6,132 nucleotides of DNA from positions 1 through 6,132 of the forward strand of contig CAJMHI010000072.1 in the NCBI GenBank assembly GCA_905213155.1, given 5' to 3'. Source of the DNA: an uncultured Acidaminococcus sp. (GTDB taxonomy: Bacteria; Bacillota; Negativicutes; Acidaminococcales; Acidaminococcaceae). Both the position numbers and the translations under genes were made by a program. The notes beneath the pieces are model-generated. The model was not told the origin of the DNA. It saw only the letters and a program-made list of their open reading frames with translations, and did no database searches. Positions 1 through 5,584 of the stretch are shown here, piece after piece; within the stretch, counting starts at the first letter, position 1, and each line of letters begins with the position of its first letter.

Positions 1-80
1 AAGAAGTAAACGCCACCAGATTTCGAATAAGCTGCATTTACTTTTTCATTTAACGTTTTCCTGAAACGAGGGAAGAATCC

Positions 81-109
81 TTGCAAATTGTGACAAAAAT
101 TGCTATGAT
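81..109 (+). promoter_or_regulatory. Sigma-70-type promoter of the CoA transferase gene
   Basis: TTGCAA (81-86) and TATGAT (104-109) are separated by exactly 17 bases, so this is a good vegetative promoter by inspection. Transcription would begin near 116, giving a leader of about 93 bases before the ATG at 209. The -10 hexamer and part of the spacer lie within the left arm of the inverted repeat at 96-145, so a protein bound to that repeat would block or position RNA polymerase. The start site is inferred and not shown. Confidence 0.6.
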
Positions 110-145
110 TGGTCACATGGATATGTTTCCAATCATAGCAATTTT
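96..145. repeat. Perfect 17-bp inverted repeat overlapping the promoter; probable operator
   Basis: The arms at 96-112 (AAAATTGCTATGATTGG) and 129-145 (CCAATCATAGCAATTTT) are exact reverse complements. The central 16 bases contain a further ACAT/ATGT pairing (115-118 with 123-126). Arm centres are 33 bp apart, about three helical turns. The left arm includes the -10 of the promoter at 81-109. A transcript starting near 116 would lack the left arm, so the repeat would act as DNA (an operator) for that promoter. In a read-through transcript from the left it could fold as a hairpin and act as a weak terminator, although the stem is AT-rich and the T run belongs to the stem itself. Confidence 0.6.
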
Positions 146-208
146 CAAAAAATAGCAAGTTATTTTAAATCGTCTGCCCCTATAGTAGGAAGACAGGAGG
201 AACGTGAA

Positions 209-1732
209 ATGATTGATATTACGGAGCGCGTCCATTGCGCAGCAGCCCTCAGTAAGATTATGTCGGCTGACAAAGCAGCAGAATTTATCCGGGACGGCAT
301 GGTCCTGGGAATGAGCGGGTTTACCCCGTCTGGATACCCTAAAGCGTTGCCACTGGCACTATGCGAAAAAGCAAAACAGCATCCTTTCAAAGTGGATGTG
401 TGGACCGTGCTGGCCGGATCTGAAATTGATACCGATATGGTCAACGCCGGGATTATTAATCGGAGGATGCCTTATCAAACCGATAAAAATTGTCGGAACG
501 CCATCAATACCGGGAAAATTAAATATGCGGACGGGCATCTGAGCATGTTTAACCAAAATGCCCGCTATGGCTATGAACCAGGGCACAAGGATGTAGATGT
601 AGCCATTGTGGAAGCCTGTTCCATCAAAGATTTAGGCAAGGGCAAAATCGGAATCATCCCTACCACCAGCCTGGGTGGAACCTGTGGCTATGTACAGAGC
701 GCCAAGAAAGTCATTATTGAAGTTAACGTAACGCAGCCGGTAGAGCTGGAAGGAATGCACGATTGCTATGTTCCTTTGGATCCTCCTAACCGGAAACCAA
801 TCCCCATTGAAAAACCGGAAGATTTAATTGGCACTCCGTATATTCCCTGTGATTTGGATAAAGTCGCAGCGATCGTTCCCTGTGATATCTCCGATCAACC
901 CAGTAAACTGGCTGCTGTGGACGAAAACGCCCGAGCTATGGGACAAAATCTGGTGGATTTTTTCAAGGCCGAAGTCAAGGCTGGGCGTCTTCCTAAAAAC
1001 CTGCTGCCTTTGCAAAGCGGCGTGGGCAGTGTGGCCAATGCAGTAATTAATGGTCTGGTACATTCTGATTTTACCGATCTCAGCGTCTACTCTGAAGTGA
1101 TTCAGGATGGCATGTTTGATTTGATTGATGCAGGTAAGTTGCGGGTAGCCTGCGGGGCATCCTTGACACCGTCCGCTCCGTATATGGAAAAACTGCGGAA
1201 CAATCTGGAACGGTATAAAAAACATCTGATTCTGCGGCCTCAGGAAATTTCCAATAACCCGGAAGTGATTCGCAGACTGGGTGTTATTGCCATGAATACG
1301 GCCATTGAAGTGGATATCTACGGCAATGTAAACTCTTCCCACGTGGGAGGAACCAAACTCATGAACGGGATTGGCGGTAGCGGCGATTTTGCCCGTAACG
1401 CCTATCTGACCGTATTCTTTACCACCAGTATGGCTAAAGGCGGTAAAGTCAGCTCCGTAGTACCGTTCTGTTCCCACATTGACAGCACGGAACATGATGT
1501 GGATATCATCGTTTCGGAACGGGGCGTAGCGGATTTGAGAGGCCTTTCCCCTAAAGAGAGAGCACCCATCATTATTGACAAAATTGCCAACCCTAAATTC
1601 CAACCTATGCTGCAGGATTATTTTGAACGGGCTTGTGTTGCCTGCAATTACAGCCAGACGCCGCACATTCTTTCTGAGGCGTTTTCTTTCCATGAAAGAC
1701 TGCTCAAAACCGGCACAATGGAAGCTGAATAA
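209..1732 (+). CDS. scpC: Succinate/propionate CoA transferase (acetyl-CoA hydrolase/transferase family)
   Basis: Cytoplasmic class I CoA transferase of 507 residues, the usual size for the Cat1/YgfH(ScpC)/AarC group. In this setting its likely reaction is propionyl-CoA + succinate = propionate + succinyl-CoA. Visible family marks are a glycine-rich GFTPSGYPKALP segment near the N-terminus, QSGVGSVANAV (269-279), SEVIQDGM with the probable catalytic Glu296 that forms the glutamyl-CoA thioester, and GIGGSGDFARNAYL (387-400) in the C-terminal half. The ATG at 209 is chosen because AGGAGG (195-200) sits 8 bases upstream. It has its own promoter and is followed by a hairpin, so it appears to be a separate unit from the mmd genes 130 bases downstream. 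The family is confident. Use of succinate and propionyl-CoA rather than acetate or butyrate is inferred from the neighbours and from similarity to succinate-type members. Confidence 0.9.
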   Translation: MIDITERVHCAAALSKIMSADKAAEFIRDGMVLGMSGFTPSGYPKALPLALCEKAKQHPFKVDVWTVLAGSEIDTDMVNAGIINRRMPYQTDKNCRNAINTGKIKYADGHLSMFNQNARYGYEPGHKDVDVAIVEACSIKDLGKGKIGIIPTTSLGGTCGYVQSAKKVIIEVNVTQPVELEGMHDCYVPLDPPNRKPIPIEKPEDLIGTPYIPCDLDKVAAIVPCDISDQPSKLAAVDENARAMGQNLVDFFKAEVKAGRLPKNLLPLQSGVGSVANAVINGLVHSDFTDLSVYSEVIQDGMFDLIDAGKLRVACGASLTPSAPYMEKLRNNLERYKKHLILRPQEISNNPEVIRRLGVIAMNTAIEVDIYGNVNSSHVGGTKLMNGIGGSGDFARNAYLTVFFTTSMAKGGKVSSVVPFCSHIDSTEHDVDIIVSERGVADLRGLSPKERAPIIIDKIANPKFQPMLQDYFERACVACNYSQTPHILSEAFSFHERLLKTGTMEAE

Positions 1733-1739
1733 TACGTGG

Positions 1740-1767
1740 TACGGACGGGAGAAATCTCCCGTCCGTA
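1740..1767. terminator. Perfect 12-bp GC-rich hairpin after the CoA transferase
   Basis: TACGGACGGGAG (1740-1751) and CTCCCGTCCGTA (1756-1767) pair perfectly around an AAAT loop, beginning 8 bases after the stop codon. The stem is very stable, but the bases after it (TGTTCCGAAATTT) lack a real T run. It may be an imperfect terminator that lets some transcription through, or a 3'-end stabiliser of the mRNA. Confidence 0.6.
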
Positions 1768-1782
1768 TGTTCCGAAATTTAG

Positions 1783-1811
1783 TGGAAACAAGGTGTTGTT
1801 TATGGTACAAT
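1783..1811 (+). promoter_or_regulatory. Extended -10 promoter of the mmd operon
   Basis: TACAAT (1806-1811) is preceded by TGG, forming the extended -10 pattern TGnTAnAAT, with a weak -35 TGGAAA (1783-1788) at 17 bases. The predicted start near 1818 gives a short leader of about 44 bases before the TTG of mmdA. Its place just after the hairpin at 1740-1767 supports transcription of the decarboxylase genes independently of the CoA transferase. Confidence 0.5.
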
Positions 1812-1846
1812 GACACTGTTTTAGTTTTCCTGAAAAATCCATTTTT

Positions 1847-1852
1847 AGGAGG
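1847..1852 (+). promoter_or_regulatory. Ribosome binding site fixing the TTG start of mmdA
   Basis: A full AGGAGG lies 9 bases before TTG 1862-1864. The codon immediately upstream in the frame is a TAG stop (1859-1861), so no longer N-terminus is possible, and the next residues match the usual beginning of this family. Confidence 0.85.
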
Positions 1853-1861
1853 TGTATATAG

Positions 1862-3394
1862 TTGACTACAAGAGAAAAAATTGATGATATGCTTGAACGG
1901 TATGAAAAAATCGAGGCAGGCGGCGGTGCCAAACGAATCGGCAAACAGCATGACTCCGGAAAGATGACCGCAAGGGAAAGAATCCATAGCTTTTTGGATG
2001 AAGGAAGTTTCGTCGAGCTGGATAAATTTGTGGAACATCGGTGCTATAATTTCGGACAGGACAAGAAGTATCTGGCGGGCGACGGGGTTGTTACCGGATA
2101 CGGCACCGTAAATGGTCGGACCGTCTTTGTATATGCCCAGGACTTTACGGTGGAAGGCGGCTCTTTGGGAGAGATGCATGCCAATAAGATTGCCAAGGTA
2201 CAAAAAATGGCGCTGGAAGTCGGCGCTCCCATTGTAGGAATGGAAGATTCCGGCGGTGCCCGGATCCAGGAAGCAACGGATGCGCTAGCAGGCTTTGGCA
2301 AAATGTTTATGCAAAATACCCGGGCATCCGGCGTTATCCCGCAAATTTCTGCCATTATGGGGCCGTGTGCTGGTGGTGCCGTATACAGCCCTGCTTTGAC
2401 TGATTTTATTTATATGGTCAAGAAAAATTCCAAGATGTTTATCACCGGGCCGGAAGTAGTGAAAACCGTGACCGGGGAAATTGTAGGTCAGGAAGACTTA
2501 GGGGGGACGTTCACCCACTGCACCCGCAGCGGCGTGGCCGATTTTCCTGCTGACAACGATGCGGATTGCTTGGAACAGATCCGGTATCTGCTGAGTTTTT
2601 TGCCCAGCAACAATCGGGAAAACCCACCGGTGTATGATACTGGGGACAGCGCCTACCGCATGGATGAAAGCCTGAATACTATCGTGCCGGACAGTTCCCA
2701 GGTGCCTTACGATATGTACAAAGTCATCCGCAGCATTGTGGATAATGGAGAATACCTGGAACCCCACCGGATGTATGCCCGGAATATTATTACTTGTCTG
2801 GGACGGATGGATGGGACTACAGTGGGAATTATCGCTAACCAGCCGCGGATTATGGCGGGTTGCCTGGATATTGATGCTTCTGACAAAGCAGCACGGTTCA
2901 TCCGTTTCTGTGATGCGTTTAATATTCCGTTGCTAAATATTGTGGATGTACCAGGATTCTTGCCAGGAACGGATCAGGAATATGGCGGCATTATCCGCCA
3001 TGGAGCCAAGATGCTGTATGCGTATTGCGAAGCCACGGTTCCCAAAATCACGCTGGTTACCCGCAAAGCCTATGGCGGAGCGTATCTTGCCATGTGTGCC
3101 CAGGATTTAGGGGCCGATCACGTTATCGCCTGGCCTACAGCAGAAATTGCAGTAATGGGGCCCCAGGGCGCTGCCAATATTATTTTCCGGCATGATGATC
3201 CTGTGGAAAAAGAGAAGAAAACCCAGGAATACAATGCTGAATTTGCCACACCGTATTATGCGGCCAAACATGGCATGGTAGAAATGGTGATTGAACCAAA
3301 AACAACCCGTCCTACTGTTATTAAAGCGCTACGTATGTTAAAATCAAAGCAGGAAAACCAACCAAAGAAGAAACATGGTAATATTCCGCTGTGA
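1862..3394 (+). CDS. mmdA: Methylmalonyl-CoA decarboxylase, carboxyltransferase (alpha) subunit
   Basis: Cytoplasmic subunit of the Na+-pumping, biotin-dependent methylmalonyl-CoA decarboxylase. It transfers the carboxyl group of (S)-methylmalonyl-CoA to biotin on MmdC, releasing propionyl-CoA. At 510 residues it is about the length of the Veillonella MmdA. It shows the two-crotonase-fold carboxyltransferase layout: N-terminal CoA half with EDSGGARIQE (128-137) and GPCAGGAVYSPAL (167-179), and C-terminal biotin half with VPGFLPG, AYGGAYLAM (403-411) and AVMGPQGAANI (430-440), ending in KHGNIPL as in propionyl-CoA carboxylase beta chains. Those carboxylases are the main alternative by sequence, but the linked mmdD, mmdC and mmdB genes and the lack of a biotin carboxylase point to the decarboxylase. 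It is also shorter than, and unlike, the roughly 590-residue glutaconyl-CoA decarboxylase alpha subunit. It starts with TTG and is first in the operon. Confidence 0.92.
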   Translation: MTTREKIDDMLERYEKIEAGGGAKRIGKQHDSGKMTARERIHSFLDEGSFVELDKFVEHRCYNFGQDKKYLAGDGVVTGYGTVNGRTVFVYAQDFTVEGGSLGEMHANKIAKVQKMALEVGAPIVGMEDSGGARIQEATDALAGFGKMFMQNTRASGVIPQISAIMGPCAGGAVYSPALTDFIYMVKKNSKMFITGPEVVKTVTGEIVGQEDLGGTFTHCTRSGVADFPADNDADCLEQIRYLLSFLPSNNRENPPVYDTGDSAYRMDESLNTIVPDSSQVPYDMYKVIRSIVDNGEYLEPHRMYARNIITCLGRMDGTTVGIIANQPRIMAGCLDIDASDKAARFIRFCDAFNIPLLNIVDVPGFLPGTDQEYGGIIRHGAKMLYAYCEATVPKITLVTRKAYGGAYLAMCAQDLGADHVIAWPTAEIAVMGPQGAANIIFRHDDPVEKEKKTQEYNAEFATPYYAAKHGMVEMVIEPKTTRPTVIKALRMLKSKQENQPKKKHGNIPL

Positions 3395-3402
3395 TTTTGA
3401 TA

Positions 3403-3419
3403 TAAACCATTGAGGTTTA
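3403..3419. repeat. Small intercistronic hairpin between mmdA and mmdD
   Basis: TAAACC (3403-3408) pairs with GGTTTA (3414-3419) around ATTGA, just after the mmdA stop. There is no T run, so termination is unlikely. It could be an mRNA processing or stability element, or chance. Confidence 0.3.
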
Positions 3420-3442
3420 CGAAAGAAAGTGAGGTGAAATGT

Positions 3443-3775
3443 ATGACCGACAACCCGTGGCTGATTATGCTGATCAACATGGCGATTGTGTTCGGGGTTC
3501 TGATTTGTCTGGGGATTTTGATGGTTCTCATCCATGCCATTGATCCGACGAAGAACAAAACTGCCGCAAAAAAAAAGCCATTAGCGGCTAAACCTGCTGC
3601 ATCTGCGGCTGCTTCCCGGAGACAGGAGGAGGAAAAAGTGGCAGCGATTGCCGCTGTCCTGGCCCTGGTACAGGATGAAGACGATATGATGGCAGCTGCC
3701 CTTATGGCCGCGATCGAAGACCACAAAAGAAAGATGGAGCCGTTAGCTCTGCCCCAGCATTTCTTTACTAACTGA
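3443..3775 (+). CDS. mmdD: Methylmalonyl-CoA decarboxylase, membrane-anchoring delta subunit
   Basis: A 110-residue protein of the OadG/MmdD type, close to the roughly 115 residues of the Veillonella delta subunit. One transmembrane helix spans about residues 6-33 (WLIMLINMAIVF onward). It is followed by a basic Lys/Ala/Pro linker (DPTKNKTAAKKKPLAAKPAA) and a charged, Ala-rich C-terminal stretch (VAAIAAVLALVQDEDD). In this family the protein ties the carboxyltransferase to the membrane subunit and helps the complex assemble. The start is set at ATG 3443, with GAGGTG (3431-3436) 6 bases upstream. A longer frame from TTG 3410 has no ribosome binding site and would put a charged segment before the helix. 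Its place between mmdA and mmdC matches the Veillonella order. The sequence is low in complexity, so the call leans on position as well as topology. Confidence 0.85.
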   Translation: MTDNPWLIMLINMAIVFGVLICLGILMVLIHAIDPTKNKTAAKKKPLAAKPAASAAASRRQEEEKVAAIAAVLALVQDEDDMMAAALMAAIEDHKRKMEPLALPQHFFTN

Positions 3776-3776
3776 A

Positions 3777-3798
3777 GGAACCGTTGAGGGGCGGTTCC
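3777..3798. repeat. Intercistronic hairpin between mmdD and mmdC
   Basis: GGAACCG (3777-3783) and CGGTTCC (3792-3798) form a perfect 7-bp stem with an 8-base loop, starting right after the mmdD stop. The following GGAATTTCACTG is not a T run. It lies in the 68-base gap where an mmdE gene would be expected by analogy with Veillonella. It may protect or separate the mRNA segments of mmdAD and mmdCB. Confidence 0.4.
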
Positions 3799-3843
3799 GG
3801 AATTTCACTGATTGCTTTCATCTAGTTTAAGGAGGGTATTCTC

Positions 3844-4287
3844 ATGAGAAAATTCAATGTTAACGTTAATGGTACTGTGTACACGGTTGAGGTGGAAGAA
3901 GTTGGCGGTGCAGTAACGGCTGCTCCAGCTGCTCCTGCAGCTCCCGCAGTTGCTGCTCCTGCTCCTGTAGCGGCTGCTCCGGCTCCTGCTGCTAAACCGG
4001 CGGCTGCTCCAGCTCCGGCTCCTGCCGCTGCTCCGGCTCCTGCTGCTAAACCGGCGGCTGCTCCAGCTCCGGCTGGCTCTGTTACTGTAGAAGCTCCTAT
4101 GCCTGGCAAAGTATTGTCTGTCAATGTGAAACCTGGCGATAAGGTAGAAGCAGGCGACGTGCTGCTGATCCTGGAAGCCATGAAAATGCAGAACGAAATT
4201 ATGGCTCCGGAAGATGGTACCGTTTCTGACGTTCGTGTCAGCGCCGGAGATACTGTGGCTACCGGCGACGTAATGGTGATTCTCTAA
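3844..4287 (+). CDS. mmdC: Methylmalonyl-CoA decarboxylase, biotin carrier (gamma) subunit
   Basis: Biotin carrier protein of 147 residues that carries CO2 as carboxybiotin from MmdA to MmdB. A short N-terminal segment (1-22, MRKFNVNVNGTVYTVEVEEV) is followed by a very flexible Ala/Pro linker with rare lysines (about 23-77) and a C-terminal biotinyl domain (about 78-147). The domain has EAPMPGKVLSV and the biotinylation motif EAMKM, with the modified residue at Lys114, 33 residues before the C-terminus as is usual. Biotin would be attached by a BirA-type ligase encoded elsewhere. The start has an excellent AAGGAGGG (3829-3836), 7 bases before ATG. The linker DNA contains an exact 48-nt tandem-type duplication (see 3973-4074). 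The protein is somewhat longer than the approximately 129 residues of Veillonella MmdC, as expected from a longer linker. Confidence 0.93.
   Translation: MRKFNVNVNGTVYTVEVEEVGGAVTAAPAAPAAPAVAAPAPVAAAPAPAAKPAAAPAPAPAAAPAPAAKPAAAPAPAGSVTVEAPMPGKVLSVNVKPGDKVEAGDVLLILEAMKMQNEIMAPEDGTVSDVRVSAGDTVATGDVMVIL
3973..4074 (+). repeat. Exact 48-nt direct repeat in the mmdC linker
   Basis: Bases 3973-4020 and 4027-4074 are identical, separated by CCTGCC, a period of 54 bases or 18 codons. Each copy encodes AAPAPAAKPAAAPAPA (residues 44-59 and 62-77). The identity includes synonymous third positions, so it is a recent duplication or a product of gene conversion and not only protein-level convergence on Ala/Pro. 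Confidence 0.95.
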
Positions 4288-4321
4288 TTCCGTCCCCGCT
4301 TATAAAGGAGGATACTGATCT

Positions 4322-5458
4322 ATGTTTGATGCATTTTCCGTAGCCCTGACCTCTATTCTGCGTGATAGTGGTTTTGCGGCTTTTACCTGGCAAAATGCCG
4401 TCATGATGGGGGTTGGCGCAGTATTGCTGTACCTGGCCATTGTGAAAGGCTTTGAGCCGCTTTTGCTTTCCCCTATTGCATTTGGATGTATTCTGGCCAA
4501 TGTGCCCCGTACCGGATTTGAAACCGATCCTGGCGTGATGCAGCTGATCTTGGCCGGAATCAAATACGAAGTATTCCCGCCCTTGATTTTCCTGGGGGTA
4601 GGTGCCATGACCGACTTTGGTCCGCTGATTGCAAACCCTAAAACCTTGCTTTTGGGTGCTGCGGCACAGATCGGCGTATTTGTGGCACTGTTGGGCGCTA
4701 TGCTCTTAGGCTTCAACGTAAAAGAAGCTGCTGCCATTGGTATTATTGGCGGCGCTGACGGCCCGACATCCATTTATCTGGCCTCCAAGATGGCACCCCA
4801 TCTGTTGGGTGCTATCGCCGTGGCAGCCTATTCGTACATGTCCTTGGTACCGCTTATTCAGCCGCCTATTATGAAGCTCTTCACTTCCGAGAAAGACCGG
4901 AAGATCAGAATGGCGCAGCTGCGTACGGTTACCCATTTTGAAAAGGTTGTATTCCCGATTGTCTGCACCATCTTCATTTCCTTGTTGCTGCCTTCCGTAT
5001 GCTCTTTGATCGGAATGCTGATGCTGGGGAACCTGATGACAGAATCCGGCTGTATGGGTCGGTTGTCCGACACTGCGCAGAATGCACTGATGAATACTGT
5101 AACCATTATGCTGGCAACAGGTACGGGACTCACCATGAAAGCGGAAAGTTTCCTGAATGTCCAAACCCTGCTGATTATTGTGCTGGGTCTGGTAGCCTTC
5201 ATTGGCGGCACCGCTGGTGGTGTTGTCTTTGGACAGCTGATGAAGATGGCCGATGGCGGCAAGACCAATCCACTGATTGGGTCCGCCGGTGTATCGGCTG
5301 TGCCTATGGCCGCTCGTGTATCCCAGGTTGTGGGACAAAAAGCGGATCCTGGCAACTTCCTGCTGATGCATGCCATGGGGCCCAACGTAGCAGGGGTTAT
5401 TGGTACCGCTGTTGCGGCAGGTGCTATGCTGGCCATGATTGGACCTGTAGGAAAATAA
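4322..5458 (+). CDS. mmdB: Methylmalonyl-CoA decarboxylase, Na+-pumping carboxybiotin decarboxylase (beta) subunit
   Basis: Integral membrane protein of 378 residues, near the 373 of the Veillonella subunit. It decarboxylates carboxybiotin on MmdC and couples this to Na+ export. It is strongly hydrophobic throughout with many membrane segments. Family landmarks are [21 protein letters not shown] near residues 40-60, [10 protein letters not shown] with Asp146 corresponding to the functionally essential Asp of OadB (Asp203 in Klebsiella), GNLMTESG, and [10 protein letters not shown] with Asn316, Gly320 and Ser325, whose spacing matches the Asn373/Gly377/Ser382 cluster of OadB. All expected key residues are therefore present. 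AAAGGAGG (4304-4311) lies 10 bases before ATG 4322, and the gene begins 34 bases after mmdC. It is last in the operon and followed by a strong terminator. By itself the sequence could also be OadB or GcdB; the partners decide for MmdB. Confidence 0.93.
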   Translation: MFDAFSVALTSILRDSGFAAFTWQNAVMMGVGAVLLYLAIVKGFEPLLLSPIAFGCILANVPRTGFETDPGVMQLILAGIKYEVFPPLIFLGVGAMTDFGPLIANPKTLLLGAAAQIGVFVALLGAMLLGFNVKEAAAIGIIGGADGPTSIYLASKMAPHLLGAIAVAAYSYMSLVPLIQPPIMKLFTSEKDRKIRMAQLRTVTHFEKVVFPIVCTIFISLLLPSVCSLIGMLMLGNLMTESGCMGRLSDTAQNALMNTVTIMLATGTGLTMKAESFLNVQTLLIIVLGLVAFIGGTAGGVVFGQLMKMADGGKTNPLIGSAGVSAVPMAARVSQVVGQKADPGNFLLMHAMGPNVAGVIGTAVAAGAMLAMIGPVGK

Positions 5459-5470
5459 TTGGTTCTAAAC

Positions 5471-5503
5471 AAAAAGTCTGCTGCTTTGGCGGCAGGCTTT
5501 TTT
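5471..5503 (+). terminator. Rho-independent terminator of the mmd operon
   Basis: AAAAAGTCTGCTGC (5471-5484) pairs with GCGGCAGGCTTTTT (5489-5502) around TTTG, with two G-U pairs, and the right arm runs into six T residues (5498-5503). It begins 13 bases after the mmdB stop. The A run on the left would let it work on the opposite strand as well. Confidence 0.88.
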
Positions 5504-5519
5504 GTTACGGAAAAATTGC

Positions 5520-5547
5520 TTTCTTATAAAAAAATATTTGTTATAAT
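5520..5547 (+). promoter_or_regulatory. Extended -10 promoter of the membrane protein gene
   Basis: A consensus TATAAT (5542-5547) preceded by TGT makes a full extended -10 (TGTTATAAT). The best -35 is a weak TTTCTT (5520-5525) at 16 bases. The predicted start near 5554 would leave a leader of about 30 bases before TTG 5585. It lies directly behind the mmd terminator, so the next gene is a new transcription unit. Confidence 0.6.
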
Positions 5548-5572
5548 ATATTAGTTAATGTATTTTTGTGCG

Positions 5573-5578
5573 AAGGAG
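5573..5578 (+). promoter_or_regulatory. Ribosome binding site selecting TTG 5585 over ATG 5558
   Basis: AAGGAG lies 6 bases before TTG 5585-5587, which is in frame with an upstream ATG at 5558. That ATG has no ribosome binding site and is only a few bases from the expected transcription start. The TTG is therefore the better start. Confidence 0.75.
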
Positions 5579-5584
5579 ACCGAG

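Larger units (their letters stand above)
1..208. other. Upstream intergenic/regulatory region
   Basis: No gene can be supported here. The plus frame starting at base 1 meets TAA at 7-9, so the first bases could be the very end of an upstream gene, but nine bases are not enough to call one. A minus-strand frame is open from about 116 to the window edge (about 38 codons, GTG or TTG starts only), without a ribosome binding site. The rest is AT-rich and holds a promoter, a long inverted repeat and the ribosome binding site of the CoA transferase, listed separately. Confidence 0.6.

Noticed and set aside
1..116. Possible divergent gene on the minus strand starting with GTG near 116 or TTG near 86
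   Set aside because: The frame is open to the window edge, but only about 38 codons are visible, there is no ribosome binding site, and no domain can be recognised. It remains possible with more sequence.
89..117. A canonical CRP/FNR binding site
   Set aside because: The half-site sequences fit loosely, but the spacer is 17 bases between the six-base halves, much wider than the known geometry. Only the inverted repeat is reported.
824..2203. A 459-codon open frame on the minus strand, opposite the CoA transferase, the gap and the start of mmdA
   Set aside because: It is long, but it starts with TTG without a ribosome binding site, crosses a hairpin and a promoter of the other strand, and has an odd composition rich in His, Phe and Gln with no recognisable domain. 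It is best explained as a shadow of codon bias in the genuine plus-strand genes.
3410..3442. Longer N-terminus of MmdD from TTG 3410
   Set aside because: No ribosome binding site precedes it. The ATG at 3443 has GAGGTG at the right distance and gives the usual short N-terminus before the helix.
3822..4181. Minus-strand Ala/Gly-rich frame of 119 codons
   Set aside because: It is the reverse reading of the repetitive Ala/Pro linker of mmdC, and low complexity keeps it open.
4706..5472. Two overlapping minus-strand frames (221 and 204 codons) opposite mmdB
   Set aside because: They overlap each other and the well supported mmdB gene, and have no family features. One is rich in Gln, His and Arg, as expected from antisense of a membrane protein gene.
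4999..5529. Plus-strand 176-codon frame within mmdB
   Set aside because: It is out of frame with mmdB, full of Cys, Arg and Trp, and runs through the operon terminator.
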